A stretch of 64,000 nt of DNA, taken from positions 19,971,943-20,035,942 of the forward strand of contig NC_082600.1 in NCBI RefSeq assembly GCF_030936135.1, given 5' to 3'. The translations under genes and the position numbers were made by a program. The DNA comes from Gavia stellata. Taxonomy: Eukaryota; Chordata; Aves; Gaviiformes; Gaviidae. Each line of letters begins with the position of its first letter. Position 1 is the stretch's first letter. The notes under the pieces were generated by a model. It had not been told where the DNA came from. It worked only from the letters and a program-made list of their open reading frames with translations, and did no database searches. Positions 42,801 to 57,800 of the stretch are shown here, one piece after another.

Positions 42801-45800
42801 GGCAAAGTTTGGCCCAAAGGGTTCCAATGAGTGAAAGCAGCACAAGAGCGAAGTGGCATCCTAAACCCAACTGAAAGTGAGTGTAAGAAGAAAATGCCTT
42901 TCTTCCTGTTTTTGAAACAGTGGTTGGCAAAATACTAAATAGTGTGGCTTATTAGTTCTCATATTTCTGTAAAAAAAGATCCTGTAGTACTTCAGCAGTG
43001 AGCAAAGAACGGTGTTGCTACGGTGACTTTTTGTTGCATGGCAGGCAAATGTAATAATCAGTTGATTTGTTTGTAAGGTCTAACATATTAGCCAGTCTAT
43101 ATTTTGTAGGGCTTTTGGTATCTTTATGAAAGCTGATGCAAAAGACTGCCTGGTGAGGAAATTACTAAATTTGGGGAAAAGAGAAAAAGAGAAGTGATGA
43201 AATACGGAGATATCCTCTAAATGGAATACAGAGTTCTTCACCTGGCCAATTAATAGTTGCTGGTGTTGAAAAGATGCCATCACCCAGCGCTCCTCAGAGT
43301 CGACCCATTGGTATGCTAGTAGTCTAGGATGGTTTTAACAAACTGAGTATTTCATCATTAATTACACCAACATTCAAATAAATTGAGTTTGTTCCAGAGC
43401 CACTTTGCAGGACTCAGTCGAAGAGACACTGAAATAATTTTCATGGAAAGAGGAAAACACGAAATAGGCTTTTCTCCTCATTTTACAGAAAGTAATATTT
43501 CTAAAGACACATATGAATGCTTTCTAAATATTATACTGACTACTACTTAGGCTGTGAGTCTGAAATCCTTAGTAATAGATGTTTGCCAAGTCTGTGCACT
43601 CCATTGAATTATTATCTGCTAATGATTTTGATGGTTTTCCTCATGAAAGGGCAGAGTTCTTATAACTACTTATCTACTGCTGCAAGTTCTCATGCTTTGC
43701 AAAACCCCAGAAAGACATTATGCCTGCTCCATGGGGCTTCTCCTCACAGTGCAGTGCAGGAAGGAGACCAGAGGGCAAAGCAGATACACCAGCGAAGGGT
43801 TCGTTAAAGACAGTAGTTCTGAGGAGAGATCTGAAGTCGGAAAGCACTTAGGGACAGTCCCATAGCCCACTCAAGCAGATGGAAAGAAAGGCTGAATTTA
43901 ACAACGAATAGCATAAGTGGACTGAATGCACCAGAGTATTAAAGGAAAGCAGAAAGTGGAGAGAAGGGAGAGAGCTATCATCAGTGTAGAGGAATGGGCA
44001 GTCGTTGTCTGAGACATCAGAAAAACAAATGGAAAAATCTTAGTGTCCCTAGTAACCTAGGAGTGACTAGCTTTACCACCTTGCCACTGGAAGTGAGGTG
44101 AAGATATGTTGGTTTTAATTGCTCCTCATTGAAGTACTGGTTCTGCATTAATCTGTTGGCTATAATGTAATCACTCCTCTCTGTCATTTCCTGCAGCACT
44201 GTAATCTAATACTGCACAAGCGTCTCACCATGTTCACATCCTCTATTGAATAATTGTGGCTTCAGTTTCATGATGCATAGTCTGTTCAATCAGCCTGTAA
44301 TTGCAGTGCGATCTGGAGGTATGGTTGATATACCTATGTAATTATGTTTACTGCTAATAATGCAAATTTAATCTGTTGAGTTAGTCAAATCAGTCACCCT
44401 CACTTGCAAGCAGCAGTTTCTACAGATGATTTCTTCAGCTGCTGAGGGGATGTTTTTTCTAGTTCTACTTTGCTCATTCACACAAAAGATACTCTTTTTG
44501 AAAGATAACTTTGAAAATAAGAACCAAAGCCCCATTGTGGAAGTGTCAGCACTTACTATAGAGGCTGTGCGGAAATCTTGTCTGTGCAAAACAGCTGGAG
44601 AAGGCCCTGAATTCAGTGGAATGAGTGTGGTACTGGCATGTGGAGTAAGAAATGAGAAATGCATGAATTCCTGTTTGCTTTGGGTATTGCTTCATATGGG
44701 CTTTTCTAATAATGGGCAGGGTGTTGAATTCAGAAGCATGTGGAGATGCCAGTCTCCTCTGGAAAAGCATAGGAGCCATGCAGGTGCTGTAGCTCTGAAG
44801 CTGTATTTTATCTTCTACAAAGATGTCTGTTGAAAAAACTTTGTCCCTCCCTGATATAGATCCTTTCCCCCCCCAGTCCCATATAAAGTCAGCCTTGGCA
44901 AAGGTTTTCAGATATAGATTTATAGTTAGTGGAATTGTCCAGATACCCTGCTGTAAAAATAGCTCTCTACTTCAGTTTCCTTCTTTTTCATCCACAGCAG
45001 TTTCCTTCATACTGTATTACTCAAATGTTACATCTATCAGGATAATATACTTCATATTCTAGTGTGAAGTGTTTAGAGACATATAAGTTAGATTTGTAGG
45101 ATTATACTGGTTTTCAGTAACATCAAACTGCACTGGGGTCATACTATGACATTTTGTGTGTCACCTCTTCTTTCGTAATCTTCTGTTTTAGAAGCTATGC
45201 TATTTACTCTTAACTGCATTTGAAACATGTAAACTCACCTGTTGTATTAGTGATTTCTTGAATGGCAACATGAAGAGGTTGTCATACTTTAGTGACAGGC
45301 TGATGTGCACAGTTCTTCGTGTCGAAAGTATGACACCGCATCAGTGCAAGGACTGCAACTGTCTGTGCTGTGATTATTTGGTAGGATTTGGCTGTATCCC
45401 CTCTAACACAAATGAAAGGCTTCAACCAAAGATACATAGAATTATACAAGTCAGAGGTAGAAGAGACATTACTTTTTGCAGACTGTTTCTCAATCTGCAA
45501 AAAAAATTGATGTAACCTATGACAGTGCCCCCAAGCTGAGGCTGAAGTGACCTATCTGACGCAGGCTACATGTGAGTCAACAGCAAGATGCAAAATTCTC
45601 TAGTCCGTTATCCTGCTTTCATCGCTCTTAACACCTAAAGACAACTTTCTGGAGCAGCAGTACATTGCTGGCAGGTCTCACATCCAAATAATGATCCAGC
45701 CCACACATATTTATACATGAAATGGGATTGCATCATGGTACAATCGTGGCTTTAGGAACCTCATGGAAGTGTTCCAGTTAATTAAATATGAAACAGGGAC

Positions 45801-48734
45801 AGTAGTTACAACAATGTCAACATATTCTGCTGTCAGCTCTTAAAAGGAGAACTCTTTAGCTCATGGTAAACTAAACCTCCCCAGCCTGAGAATGAAAAAG
45901 GCAGATGCCCACTCAGACAAACAATGGTCCTTTGCAAAAGGAAAGAATTCCAGCTAAAATGGTATGTTAAACACAGTGCACCATTGGCAATAATTATACA
46001 GGACTGTATCATTGGTTCTAAGAGTATAATTTAATTTAGAGAAATTACTGTCTTCCCATGACTGATTGTACTTTTATTATCAATATCTGTCTGTGAGTGT
46101 ATGTGCTGCATCCACTCATGCTTCCCTATGATCAGCTTTAGAAATAACATGGTGTTTACCATATATCGCCAGAATTCAAAGTAGAAAAGCATTTGCAATT
46201 TCAAAAACTGTCTGGTGTTGAGTGTCTGATTTAAGTGGTTTCTAATTAATTTCCTGGAGGTCTTGCTCCAAACTTAGTTTAGGGCTAAAAGTAAAATAAT
46301 TAGCGTATTTCTCTCCTTCTCTCCTGAACCCAGACTGTCATACAAGCCTCAGCTGACCCAGCATACATTTTATGTTTATGCTGTAGAAAAAAACAGATCT
46401 GGAAGTGTCAAAGACAGGGTCTACCTCTAAGATTAGTTTTATACTTTCACCAGATAAAGTTGAAAGATGGCAACATTGTTTAACATATATTTAGCTTACT
46501 AAAGACACTTTTGACGAGAGAAACACAAATGTTCAATTAAAGAAAGGTTAATAACACGGTTCATCTAGGTGTGCTAGGAGTGTGCATGCATGTGCAAAGG
46601 GTAAGGTAACTGTGCAACTCTGAGTCCAGGGATAGAATTTGAGAAGGAGCAGGACAAGTCAGGGAGGAAAGGTAGCAGTGCCCAGGCTATATAGTGCAAG
46701 GGAAATAAATAGTGGAAAACAACTGCTTGGACCTTTCAAACTACATTAGTAGTATATTTGGTAGAAAATACACATTAAGAACAAATCATGCATTGTGAGA
46801 AAGAGTGCCATGACAACATGACAATATTCCTCAACAAATACACAAGTGATATTTTATGGTTAGAAGTAAAATTCATTAAACAGTTTAACATTTTTAGACT
46901 CTCATTCTCATTTCAGTGATTCTCAAATAGAGCTTGCCAGCAGAGATCTTCATGTGTATGTGTGCTTCTGTCTTCATGAAGAGATGCACTTTTTGCTCTA
47001 GGTGATCATATTTTTACCCATTGTTACTAATTTATTTTTTGCTGTTGCTCTTATTGACAGTGCACATCTATGCAGTGGTCATACAATATAAGTAAAGTGT
47101 CTCCCTACACAGGAAGGTCACAACTGCAGAGAAAGGTAAGGGAGACACTTACAGGCCAGTTCAGCTGGATCCTAGATACATAATGAAGTGAGAGACTAAA
47201 CAATGACAGAATGGGATGTGATAATACAAATCACCAAGGAGGAAATATTTACCATTGCAAAACCAATAATAAATAGAAAAGAAAAAAAGATGTAAGCAGT
47301 ATCTAAATTTATGTCAGGGTATATAAATGGCAAGGGTTGGGAAGAACAGCATAATAGAAGACTGTAACTGCTAAGAAGTGAGAGGTAGTGTGTAAATAGG
47401 AATACTGGGATGACAGAAAGAAGCAGAACATAACGTTACTGCACAGAAAAAGCTGCCCTGAGAAGAGTCTGTGGAGTATTCTTCTAAATGGAGTATTGGA
47501 ATAAAGACATTTAAAAAGACAATGAGCCAAATGTTTGGGCACACACCACTGGCAATGTCCCGGCCTGGCCATGAGTGGCTCTGGGTACGGAGCAGGGACT
47601 TTCTGCTTCCCAGCACTGTGTGGCACATTGTTTCTTTCTGCTGAAGACCGCTTGCTTGGGACTTCCCTGTCAACAGGAATTACTCACTTTGTGGTCTTTT
47701 TAGCTCAGGATGCTCCTTTTGTAAATGAAGAATTGGTAATACAGTATGAATATCATTAGAATGTTATTCTAATGAATCTCCTGAGCACATTTAATTGAGA
47801 CTAAATATAGCACTGTTGCAATAAAACAAATTCAGTTCAGCCTCCAACAGCTGGGAACACTGCACGGTTTATATTACGCAGTCCCAGAGTACTTGCCCCT
47901 TTTCTGCATTTAGGTGGTTGTTGGAAACCATTTGTTGGTACTATATTGTTATTCTGGGCAACCGTATTGCCTATGGCTCTGTAAACTCCCTGAAAACAAT
48001 TATTAACGACTCTGAGTACAGCTATTTACATAATGACTGTGGAGTTTTCTCGGGAAGTGCCCTCTGAACATGCAAATCTCTCCTCATCTTGCATGTGTGG
48101 TTCCTCAGCTCTGACTGACTCCAAACATCACTTCAGGTTCTCATGTCATGCAAAAGTGCACAAAGAAAGAACTGTCAAAAACGGAGCTCTCAAGGGGTGG
48201 TGTTATTTTGTTTACACAAAACTTGTAAGTGCCCCTCAAGGCACTCTCCCTCCATCCTCCTAGCATGCAGCCAGCCTGCTGGACCCACAGATGTGGGGCT
48301 GTGGCCATACTGAAGAGTCCCTGCCCAGCTGGTTGGAGTTGGCCCTGGCCATGCAGCAGCTCTGGAGGGGGAAGAGCCTCGCTGGCTTCTGTGGGGTAGG
48401 GTTACAGAAAACATTACAGAAAACAGTTAAGGGGAACCTACCAAATTTGCTAGTTGTTCCTTAGCAGTACTGTCAACCTGCTTCATACTTCATTCTTCTG
48501 TCCAATTTAAGCTTTGAAGTTTCAGAGTATTAGTAAGGACTTCAGGGCATTTTCCTAATAAACCCAGGCTTTTGGCTTTTCAGACTGGAGCATAGTTACT
48601 AATTCATAAATTAGAAGCACTTCCAAGTTGGCATTATAGCAATTAAATGGGAACTATCACTGTTTCCCTAGAAGCTAGACAAGAGCCCTCTCCCATTGTT
48701 TCTGATTTCCACTGTTATTCCACCTCCACTCTGT
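39886..48734. other. Intergenic DNA, no gene recognised
   Basis: About 8.8 kb of mostly AT-rich DNA. It holds a poly(A)/A-rich run at 41595-41623, an octamer-type ATGCAAAT at 44360-44367 and many short open frames with no recognisable product. The stretch at 44230-44380 has clustered homeobox-type AT motifs and could be regulatory. No tRNA, rRNA or known repeat family identified. Confidence 0.55.
41595..41623. repeat. A-rich tract
   Basis: Run of A interrupted by single C residues (aaaac units), with no recognisable element body beside it. Confidence 0.7.
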
Positions 48735-48830
48735 ATGGAGATGAAACAGTTTTCTTCTCTACAATATGGGTGACAAATAATATTCGTCTCTTCATTATAT
48801 CTTCTTGATAATGAGACACACACCCAAGTC
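48735..48830 (+). repeat. Possible MIR-like SINE remnant
   Basis: The order acagttttcttctctacaat, atgggtgacaaataatattc and ttgataatgagac recalls the MIR stretch 'cagtttcctcatctgtaaaatggggataataat...ttgtgaggat'. It is short and diverged. Confidence 0.4.
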
Positions 48831-51800
48831 AAGGTCATTATTTCCAAGAGGTGACAAGAAAGAATTCAGAGTCATGTGATTCTAGAGGATTTTGGTGAGT
48901 GTCTGAAGCCCAACTTGGCATTTACCCATTTGAGGATCTACACTTATGGCCTTTATCTCTATAGTAACTACAGACTGCCCTGTACTAGTATGAACCATAC
49001 CGAGGCAGAGGAGAAGCAGGCATGTTACTGTAGGTAATTATGATACCTAGATAAAACTCTTAATATTAAATATCTGTTCTTTAGCCAGAAAAATCTGTAG
49101 GCTGTATAGCCATGGTCTTTTTCACTTATGCTAGACCCCAAACTATTAATATGCTGTCTTTAAAATATAAGGGAGTTTAAAAATAATCTAGTATGACTCA
49201 TTGTTTTGTAAGGAGACTGTCTCTCTTTTTATTAACTAACTGCAGTCTGTGTCTCCCCAAGGTATTTGGAGCAGCTGATCTATTTTTCACCTCATGACTG
49301 GGTTATTGGTTATATCACAACAGGATAAATGGTATCAAAATAAATGGTACGCAAATGATGCATTTGTACAGTGAATGGCAGCACTGCCAAGTATGGCTTC
49401 TGTGGACTTAATTGAAAGTCTGCAAATTGTTCAATATCATAAGCAAGACAAACAAGAAGCAGGAATCTCTAGAGCAGGTGGGTTTACTACCCCAACCAGA
49501 TGTATTTTTCAGAGATCCTACTGCCAGTTAGAAAGTGATTGGCTATGTAATTACGGATATGATTATGAATATTAGATCAACAGGCTGACAATAATCATGG
49601 TAGCCAGATTTTAGTCTCTGGCAGAAATGAGATTAGCAATTGAGAAGTCCTCTCATGGAGACTAACCAGATTTCCTGTACGACATAAGCATTCTTTATTA
49701 AGCTTGTTGAACGAAAAGGCCACAAGACATCCTGAAATAGCAGTTCCAAGAAAACTATCACTTCATCTATTTTTCTTCCTCTGAATAGGTCAATGTCTGA
49801 TGTTCCTGTCAGTTTGTTCTGTAGACTACTCATGCAGTGTGGAATGGGAACCAGGTTTGATGAGCAATCCAGACATGGCAGGGAAGGTAGCAGAGCTGGA
49901 TCACTGCTAGGTGAGGTATCTCATCTGAATCTGGAGCAGGTCAACTCATGCGGGTACTGGACAAGCAGTGGGAGGCTGGTGCACGGGCTGTTCAAGGCAG
50001 CAGCCAGGTTTGAACTGCAGTGTCAGAAGTCACCAGTGTCCACGCCAAGCAAGCAAAGGTTTTGGCTGAAGGCAGTGCAGCCCCTAGGGGAGCAGCCAGC
50101 ACCATTCGCTTGAGAGTCTGCATGTTCATAGCACTGGGTACCTTCTATTCCTGCCAGTTTGCGGAGTCCAAACACTCTCCCACTCAAGGATGCTAAATCC
50201 CTTGTAAGAGGCTCTTCTCAGAGTTTTCTGCTCTCTCCTCCTGATGATTTTTCTGTAGAGCCTGCTGACAATCCAACCCCATGCTAACAACTGCTGGCTG
50301 CAGTGCTTGGGTTTAACATTCACAGCACTGCCAACCCCAAATCCCAAAGCCACACTGTAAACACTGAAATGAGAATCACAGTCTTTTCTGTGATTTTTAG
50401 AAACACATTTTAATGGTCCCTCTGCTCTCAGCTTCATGACCTTACAGAGTGCACCAGAACCTTGTGTTCAAGCTTTTCTTTGTGACCATGAGAAAGTACT
50501 TTCTTTTATAAAAGAAAGCTGAGATGTTCCTCGATCACAGTAACACAGGGGCTGGGAGTTCCAAGGAAAGTGTTCAATATCCTCAATACACCAATAAAAT
50601 CAATGGTGCTGACAAAACCCATGATTATTGATGATCACTCCAGGAGCAAGGTGGAGACCTTGCAAGGCAATGATAAAACAGTAAGAAATGGTTGGCTAGA
50701 CAGAGGGCAACAATAACGGAAGCGATGAAAGGAGAGGCAGGGGAGCAGAGCTTTATAGGGATGTGCTGCCTGGCTGCTGGCTGAAGTATGATGAGAGTTC
50801 AGCTGATTCCTGTCACCTCTAGCCAGAGAAGGTATTTCCAGAAGAGGGAGGTGAGAGTCTGGAGGAGGTGTGTAACAGTGAATAGAAAAAAATGGGACCA
50901 TTGTTTCTTTTTCATCATTAGCTTGTGGTAGGAACATTGGAAAGTCACTGTTTACATACACCCCAAATAAAAAAGAAGTGTTGGGCAGGCAGAGGTCTGA
51001 CATGTCTTCAATTAAAACAAAACCAGCAGGAATATGACATCTCTATCTGTGCTGTCAGACCCCTTGGAGGAGGCAAAAATTGCTGGGGGAGCCCTTAACC
51101 TTTTACTCGCATCAATGTCCTGAGTTTGTAAACAATTCTATTCCTCCCATGGTAAAAGAGATGCAAGGGAGGAAAACAATCCTGAGAGGTTTGGTTCTGG
51201 GGTGAGATATCCTGACAACGCTATGCCTTCTCTGGAGCCAGCCTATCCAGGCTTCCCAGAGACTCGGAGCTACTGCAGAGCTCCTGCACTCACTGCTGGA
51301 AGCTGAAAGACAGTGTCACACAGAAACATGAGTGGCCAAGTGGTCAGAAGGACCAGGAGGGCTTCTTTTTTCCTTCTCCTTTCCATTCTCCATGCATCAT
51401 GGCTGAACATACTTACTGACAGCCTGGTGACTGAGGATTTCTATACGTGCCAAAGGCAGCCTGGATTTCTTCCCTACTTGTGTGAGCTGGGGGGAGCGAT
51501 ACACTTCCAAACAGGCAGAACAGTTCAGTTCAGTTTTCGTGACCCTCTCTCTCTTCATCCTTTCCCCTCAGCTCATGTGGTGGCCAGGCATCCCAGCTGC
51601 AAAATACCCTGAGGTAGGAGCATCAGCCCCAAAGGAACTGGGCACAGACAACTCACTTCCCAGAATGGCTGCTGAGGAACAACCAGCTACTGAAAGCATC
51701 CAGGACCAGCAGCCACCTGGAAACTTGTAGTGACCAGCCCAGAGGGAAAATCCCTGACTGCCACCCTTGTGCTTCCAGCCCTCCAGAACAGACAAGCAAT

Positions 51801-54800
51801 AAGGAGGAATGGAAACATACACAGTATCACTTACGGTGTATCAGGAAATTCCCTGCATATGATAAGACATATATGCAGTTGGGCCATTTGCCGCACCAAG
51901 CACTAGCTCATTGATTTATTTTTCAGTGGGTGCACTGTTGAGAAAAAGAAGAGATGAGACTTCTCCCACGTAACTTGTTGCAACTGGTTATTGTAGCAAC
52001 TCACTGTGAGGCCATGGAAAGTGTCAGATTAACATCTTTTTTGTATTTAAACACAGTACCTGTTTGGAACATGTGAGCTGTTTATTGCCTTTTTGGCCAC
52101 CTCTGTGTTATCGCTGGCACTGCGGAGAAGCTCTCGTCCTTTGTCTACACAGCTAATTGAAAATAAATGACCACTGTCTGAGCATGAATGCAACACTCAG
52201 GACTAGTACTGGATTTGGTCATTAGGCTAATTTAACTTGCCGAAAGTAAATTTATACCAGGGCTGACTGTAAGGGTCTGCCTGCAGTAAACAGTGGCTAG
52301 GGCTAAGAGCTCAGGTGGAAGTCCAGAAGCAGCACTGATACAAATACTGGAAGTTTTCTCACTAAAAAATTAGAAGTCTATTACAGGCCCGTAAATTCTT
52401 TTAGTTAAGCTTAGATGCGTGGGACCAGAAGCATTTTATGCTGCTTGAGGATTATGTTATTGAACAGCTATTGTTACAATTAGCCTTAATAGAAAAATCC
52501 TCCTGAAAGCATATTTCAGTTTGTTGTCTGAACTCTGCCTTTATCTCAGTTACTCATTTCCTATCTAATTAACAAGTCGTATTTCCTCTTTGTTACAAAT
52601 TCCCTGCTATTTTATCCCTTATGAAAAGCTAGTCTGAATTTTTACATCCTTACTGCTATATACCTAACATGTGAATTGCTTCAGGAATTCACTTGGGGCA
52701 GTTTGTTAAGCGAAGCTCATTTATTTACTTGCCTGGATTGCCTACCCACTTCCCTGCAGCTGGGAGCAAAGGTGCATGCAAACACTGGTGAACCCATCTT
52801 ACGAGGTGCTAGACGCTCCTTTCCCTGCTTCCACTGCAACCAACCTGGTGCCACCTAGCAAGCACCAGCGCAGTGAGTACCTTCATTAGCAGCCTCTTCA
52901 GAGAAGGAAGATACCAAGTTAGCTTCAAGACTGGATTTAGCATCAATACTGGTGTTTCTCCTGACTGCAGGATGACACAATTTTGAGAACTATGCAAGGA
53001 TTTGCGTGACTGATGTCGATCTGCAAGCCCACAGATATCATTTGACACTCTCCTTTCTACTGCTCACTCTCCCTCTAAGTTACACCGTTGGAGTCCTTTT
53101 CTTTGTTCCTTTTCCAAATTATTGGGACATGGGGTGTCTCTTTGTGGTTTCTGTTCCCTCACAATCTGTGGGGGAAATCCTTAAGTAGAAAAATCCCTGG
53201 AGGCTGAAAGACTGTATGGAGATACTGTTACATGAAGTCCCGTGGACTTCTGCTACTGACTGCTGTTGGAAGCACCACTAAACCTTTGACCTGACCTGTT
53301 TTGGCACAGCTTCATTAAGGCATCTTCCATGAATGTTTTTTTCTTAGATTTTAGTGCATTGTAATAGAGAGGCTGGTTTGTATACAGGAAAATGTGGAAA
53401 TGAGCATATACTGCTACCACAAAAACACTTGCATCTATTCTTCTGTGCTTCATGAGGAATAAAAGCTCATTCCTAGCCACAGAAAGCATAGCACTATGCA
53501 ATGAAGAAGTCTTTTTATTCCATTAACAACTTTGTTTTAGGAAGGCTACGAGGCATCCATGTTCAGGTAGCTCCTCTTTAGTGAAGGGATGCCCAGGAAT
53601 GACCAAACCCTGCCTCAAGAGGTCTCTGGTTTGCAGGCTGTTTCTGAGGAGCAGAAGGCAACTTATGGGACAGGAGACAAAGAAGTGTGTTTGCAGAATG
53701 TGCTTGATAGCTTGGTTTCCTACAAAAAGCTTATACTAACATGGGAGAAATGAGGGAAAACAACATCTACCCTTACCATGCAGGCTTATGAGGGGGAGGA
53801 GAATGGGCTAAAGTAATCTAATCCTTTCCCCCACTGGCACTGGCAAGTGAACCATGTGCTCCCTTAACTCGCCAGGGTCTGCTCAGAGCAGAGTCACATT
53901 CCTGTCTCCTGGCCTGGCAACCACAGCACCCATCTGTCCTGAGTCAGGCACCGCCAGGACTCGGCTGCCTCTCTCCTCAGGAAATTTAATTCTGGAGTCA
54001 AGCAAAACTTTACCTTGTGCATCAGAATCAAAGAGCTGCCAAGCACATAACATGTTCCAGCAAGTTCAAAAAGCTGGAGTGGGCTGTTTGGGTCATGAAA
54101 CCCAGTCCCTACGGTCCCAGGCAGCCACACAATAGGCATTTAATCCACTGCATTCTCCAGAGCATCCCCTCTGTGCCATAGCTCTGGGCTGGAAATATTT
54201 CCCCTTATCCTGTGACAAGTGTAACCTCTTTTGTACACACTACCAAAGTCCACAAGAATATAACATGCTATGGCAAAAAGGCACAGGAGATATGGAGAGA
54301 GCCACCACAGCCTGAGGTCCCTGCAGCAGTGGGGCTTTATTGGCTAAACATGCCAATCTGATCTATAAAAGTGATGGCAACTCATCTACCCTTTAGTTTG
54401 GGTTTTAATCTACAGATTCTTCCTTTTGTCACTTGGGTACAAGGAATTTCAGTGACTGTTTTCTCCTTGTAAATTGCATGGATGGTTTTGTTACTGTGCC
54501 TGGTGCCATCTTTGTGCCTCTGGCTAGAAGCTGTCTAACAGCTTCTTACTCAAGCACTTCCGATTGCAAATTCCAGATTGTTTACTTGCATTTAATTTGG
54601 TTTCTCACACAAAGCCACAGCCAGAAACAATGTCCACAAATGAGAGAACAGGGTTGTGTTGCTAATTAGAGCACTGCCAATTTATCATAGTCTACCAAAG
54701 CTAAGCTCCCAATGCAAGTAGCCATGTAACATGTAACTCTGCTCTAAATTTGCCCAAGAGAAACTGCACTGATTCTTTTTCAAAAAAGGGAAAATTAAAA

Positions 54801-57800
54801 TTAAAGGGAATGTCAAAGATACTTGAGGCCCTTTGTCCAACTTAACAATACATTATTCCTATTGATTCGTCTAGAGTGCATGAAGCTTGTCTAAGTCACG
54901 GCATGGAGTGAATCTGAAGTCTATCGGGAGGGAACTGGTCTGTGGAAGGACAAAATGATGGGCAGAGGAGCATCAGCCCCCACGTTGCCCAGTGCTGCAA
55001 GCGAACTGCAGGAGCACCCATCACATAGGCAGCTAACGCTGGTCTTTTGACAGCGGCTGTGCTAGAAGGCATTTGTGTGGCGGGCAGAGAGCCTGTCACG
55101 AGCAGAAGTGTCTGTACAAATGCCCACCCAGAGGAAACTGTAAGACAATGATGAAGCACAACAAGGGCAGTGCCAACACTCCCAATCTTTTAGTTGCCTT
55201 TCTGCTTTATATGTTAGCCCCACAGAGATCAGCCTGAGCTTCCCAGGTAACACGCTTTTTCCTACAGCTGGGGTCAGGGCAGCCACCTCTCTCCCTGCAG
55301 CAGCTGGTTGTCTTCTCATTAGGATGGAAAGTACAACTGTGGTAATAAGAGGGCTTTTATATTTTGTTGACCCCTGACTTTGCAGCAGCTGCTGCTAGTG
55401 TCCTAGCACCAAGGTGCAAACTTTGAGCTAAAGATGCAAGCTGAAGGAATAACTCATTCCCGTAGCAGCAACTTTCCAAGTCTTCAGTGTGGAGTGAGGC
55501 ACAAAGGAAGGAACATGCCGCAGGAGAGCAGCTCCCAGGATTTTGTAGTACAAGATGTTGATGCATCTGCCTGTCTGTGGGAGATGTGAGAGCGCTTTGG
55601 GTTTAACTGCAGTGATCCACCTTATGTCTTTTTCATACCTCTAGAAATCACTCTGAGAAGATAGCACAAGTGCATCCTAGCAGGCGTATGTGCCACTACT
55701 GCTCGTAATGCCAGCTGGGGAGAGCATTTGGAGTTGAAACATCTAGGAAGGACTGAACTGCCTCACAAAACTGGGACAGCTGTGCCGTGAACGCCTTGCA
55801 CCCCAGGTCCCCAGCCACTGTGCAACATCTGTGAATTTGCACAACATGCTATGGTGTTGATTTTTATTGCTTTGTTTTTACAGGAATAAGCAGCTTAAAT
55901 AGGTGACTGATGCTAGACAGACAGTTCTGTTTTGTATAATTCTACCAAGTTTGTAGATCTCCTTCTTAAACATTGGAGGAAATTTTACATACTGGTGCAG
56001 AGCTCTGGAGCTGTGGTGCGGACAAGAATGCCAAAAAGGTATCAGCAGGGCGCTACCACCCGCCAAAGCGTAGCTACATTGCAATTGGTACCTAATGGTG
56101 CCACCCATTGGCACGATGTGGAAAATGGAGGCTTTTAGAGAGAGGATTTCCCTGCTCAAAGCCAAAAGCACTCACTTAGATAACAAAAAAGAGCATTCAT
56201 GTCAATCTGATGCCATTATGTTTAATGGAGCTGAATGCGTGACTTCTGCTGAAATAAAATAGTCTTACAGCAGTGGGCGGAGAGAGAGACACACATTTTA
56301 CATTGTAGCAGCCTCATGGGAAGAAGAAAAAGGCTATAGGTGCTGAGACTAATCACAGAACTGTGGTTGATTTTGTGCATTGCAAAAGTGAACATGGGAT
56401 TGATATTTACATAAATCCCCTGGGAGAGCTGAGCAAAGGCGGAGTGACTGGCTTCCCCACTAGCATGGCCCAACAGGCACACACGTCTCTGGCTTCCTCT
56501 TCTCTCCTTTGTGATTTCTCTTTGCTTCCAGTGTCATGCCGTTACACAGCCCTTATCGTGAGGGCTTGGTAAAATTAACCTTCCCAGCAAAACAGCTTCT
56601 CTCCTAAAATTTCAGAACTTTTAAAATGAATCAGTTAATAAATTGTTTGGATTTTCTGGTCAGAGGGATAAAAATGAATTTTCCTTTTCCATTCCGATAC
56701 ACAGTCTACATCGGACTAGTGCACAGAGGAAAATTGGAAGCAGGGAGAAACATTCCTCCTCCCCCTTAGCATATGGTCAGGGTCTCACTCTCTGGCCCCC
56801 CATAGGATCTCACAGTAGAGTAAGATTTGACTCTTACTTTTCCCCACTAAATGCTATCTAGCTAACACTGACCCTCTGGTCCCAATTTTTCTCTCAGCCC
56901 TTCTCCACGGGGCAAGACTTGCTAGCATGATGAACACAAAGGATTCACGTGCCCATATTCACACAAATGACCATAGCATGACAATACAGAAAATCTGAGA
57001 TGCTAAACTCTAAACACACTTGCTGCCCAGCCCTGGAGGTGCCTGGAGTCATTTTCATCATTATGTCCTCAAAGTGGGTCCATAAGCAGCTGCATTTTGG
57101 CTGAGCACCTGGCTTACACTGTGAGGCATTTAGATGCTGCTCCAGCTGTTTTGTCTGCAGGTATTTTTGGAGCATACCTGTTTGGGCTCGGGACAGAGTA
57201 GACCTGGGAGCAATGGGACCTCCCAGCTACCATTCCTCCAAATATGTCAGTGGCTGCAACACTTTGCACACTTTCTGTTAAAACTGGTTTGCTTTGGATG
57301 TCAAACAGACATACTCTTTTTCTGCCTATCCCCAAAAGTGTAAACAAATCGTACTCATAGAGGAGGTGGCAGGGTAAGAACAGGTAAAAACAGCCTCTTA
57401 TAAAAGTTATCCAAAATCCTAGTGTTTACGGTCTGCAGGTTATGGATGTGCTGCTACTCCCCTAGATCAAAGTCCCATTCATTGCCCAATTAGCAATTGT
57501 GGCCGTGCTTTTAGTGCAATGTACATGGACAGATCAGTAGTGATGTTGATACAGGGCAGGAAACATCCCAAATTAAATGCAAAATAGGTATTAGCCTCTG
57601 GTCATCTTCCAGAGTTGGGCAGCTGGAATCAAACTGCATAATTCGGACCATTTTTGGAGGAAATTACATAGCTACCATCTGGCTTTGTACCATGGCTCAC
57701 TGCAATCACTCTTTCCTCAGTGCATTTTTTCACTGTACCGTTCAAGTAAATTTTGGAATAACAGATGATACTGTGACTGCCAGTCAGCTTTTCCCCCCTC

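Noticed and set aside
45430..45480. Possible CR1 3' end (catagaattatacaagtcag with gtagaagagac)
   Set aside because: It resembles the reversed CR1 terminus only loosely, and the match is lost within 50 bp, so I did not list it as a feature.
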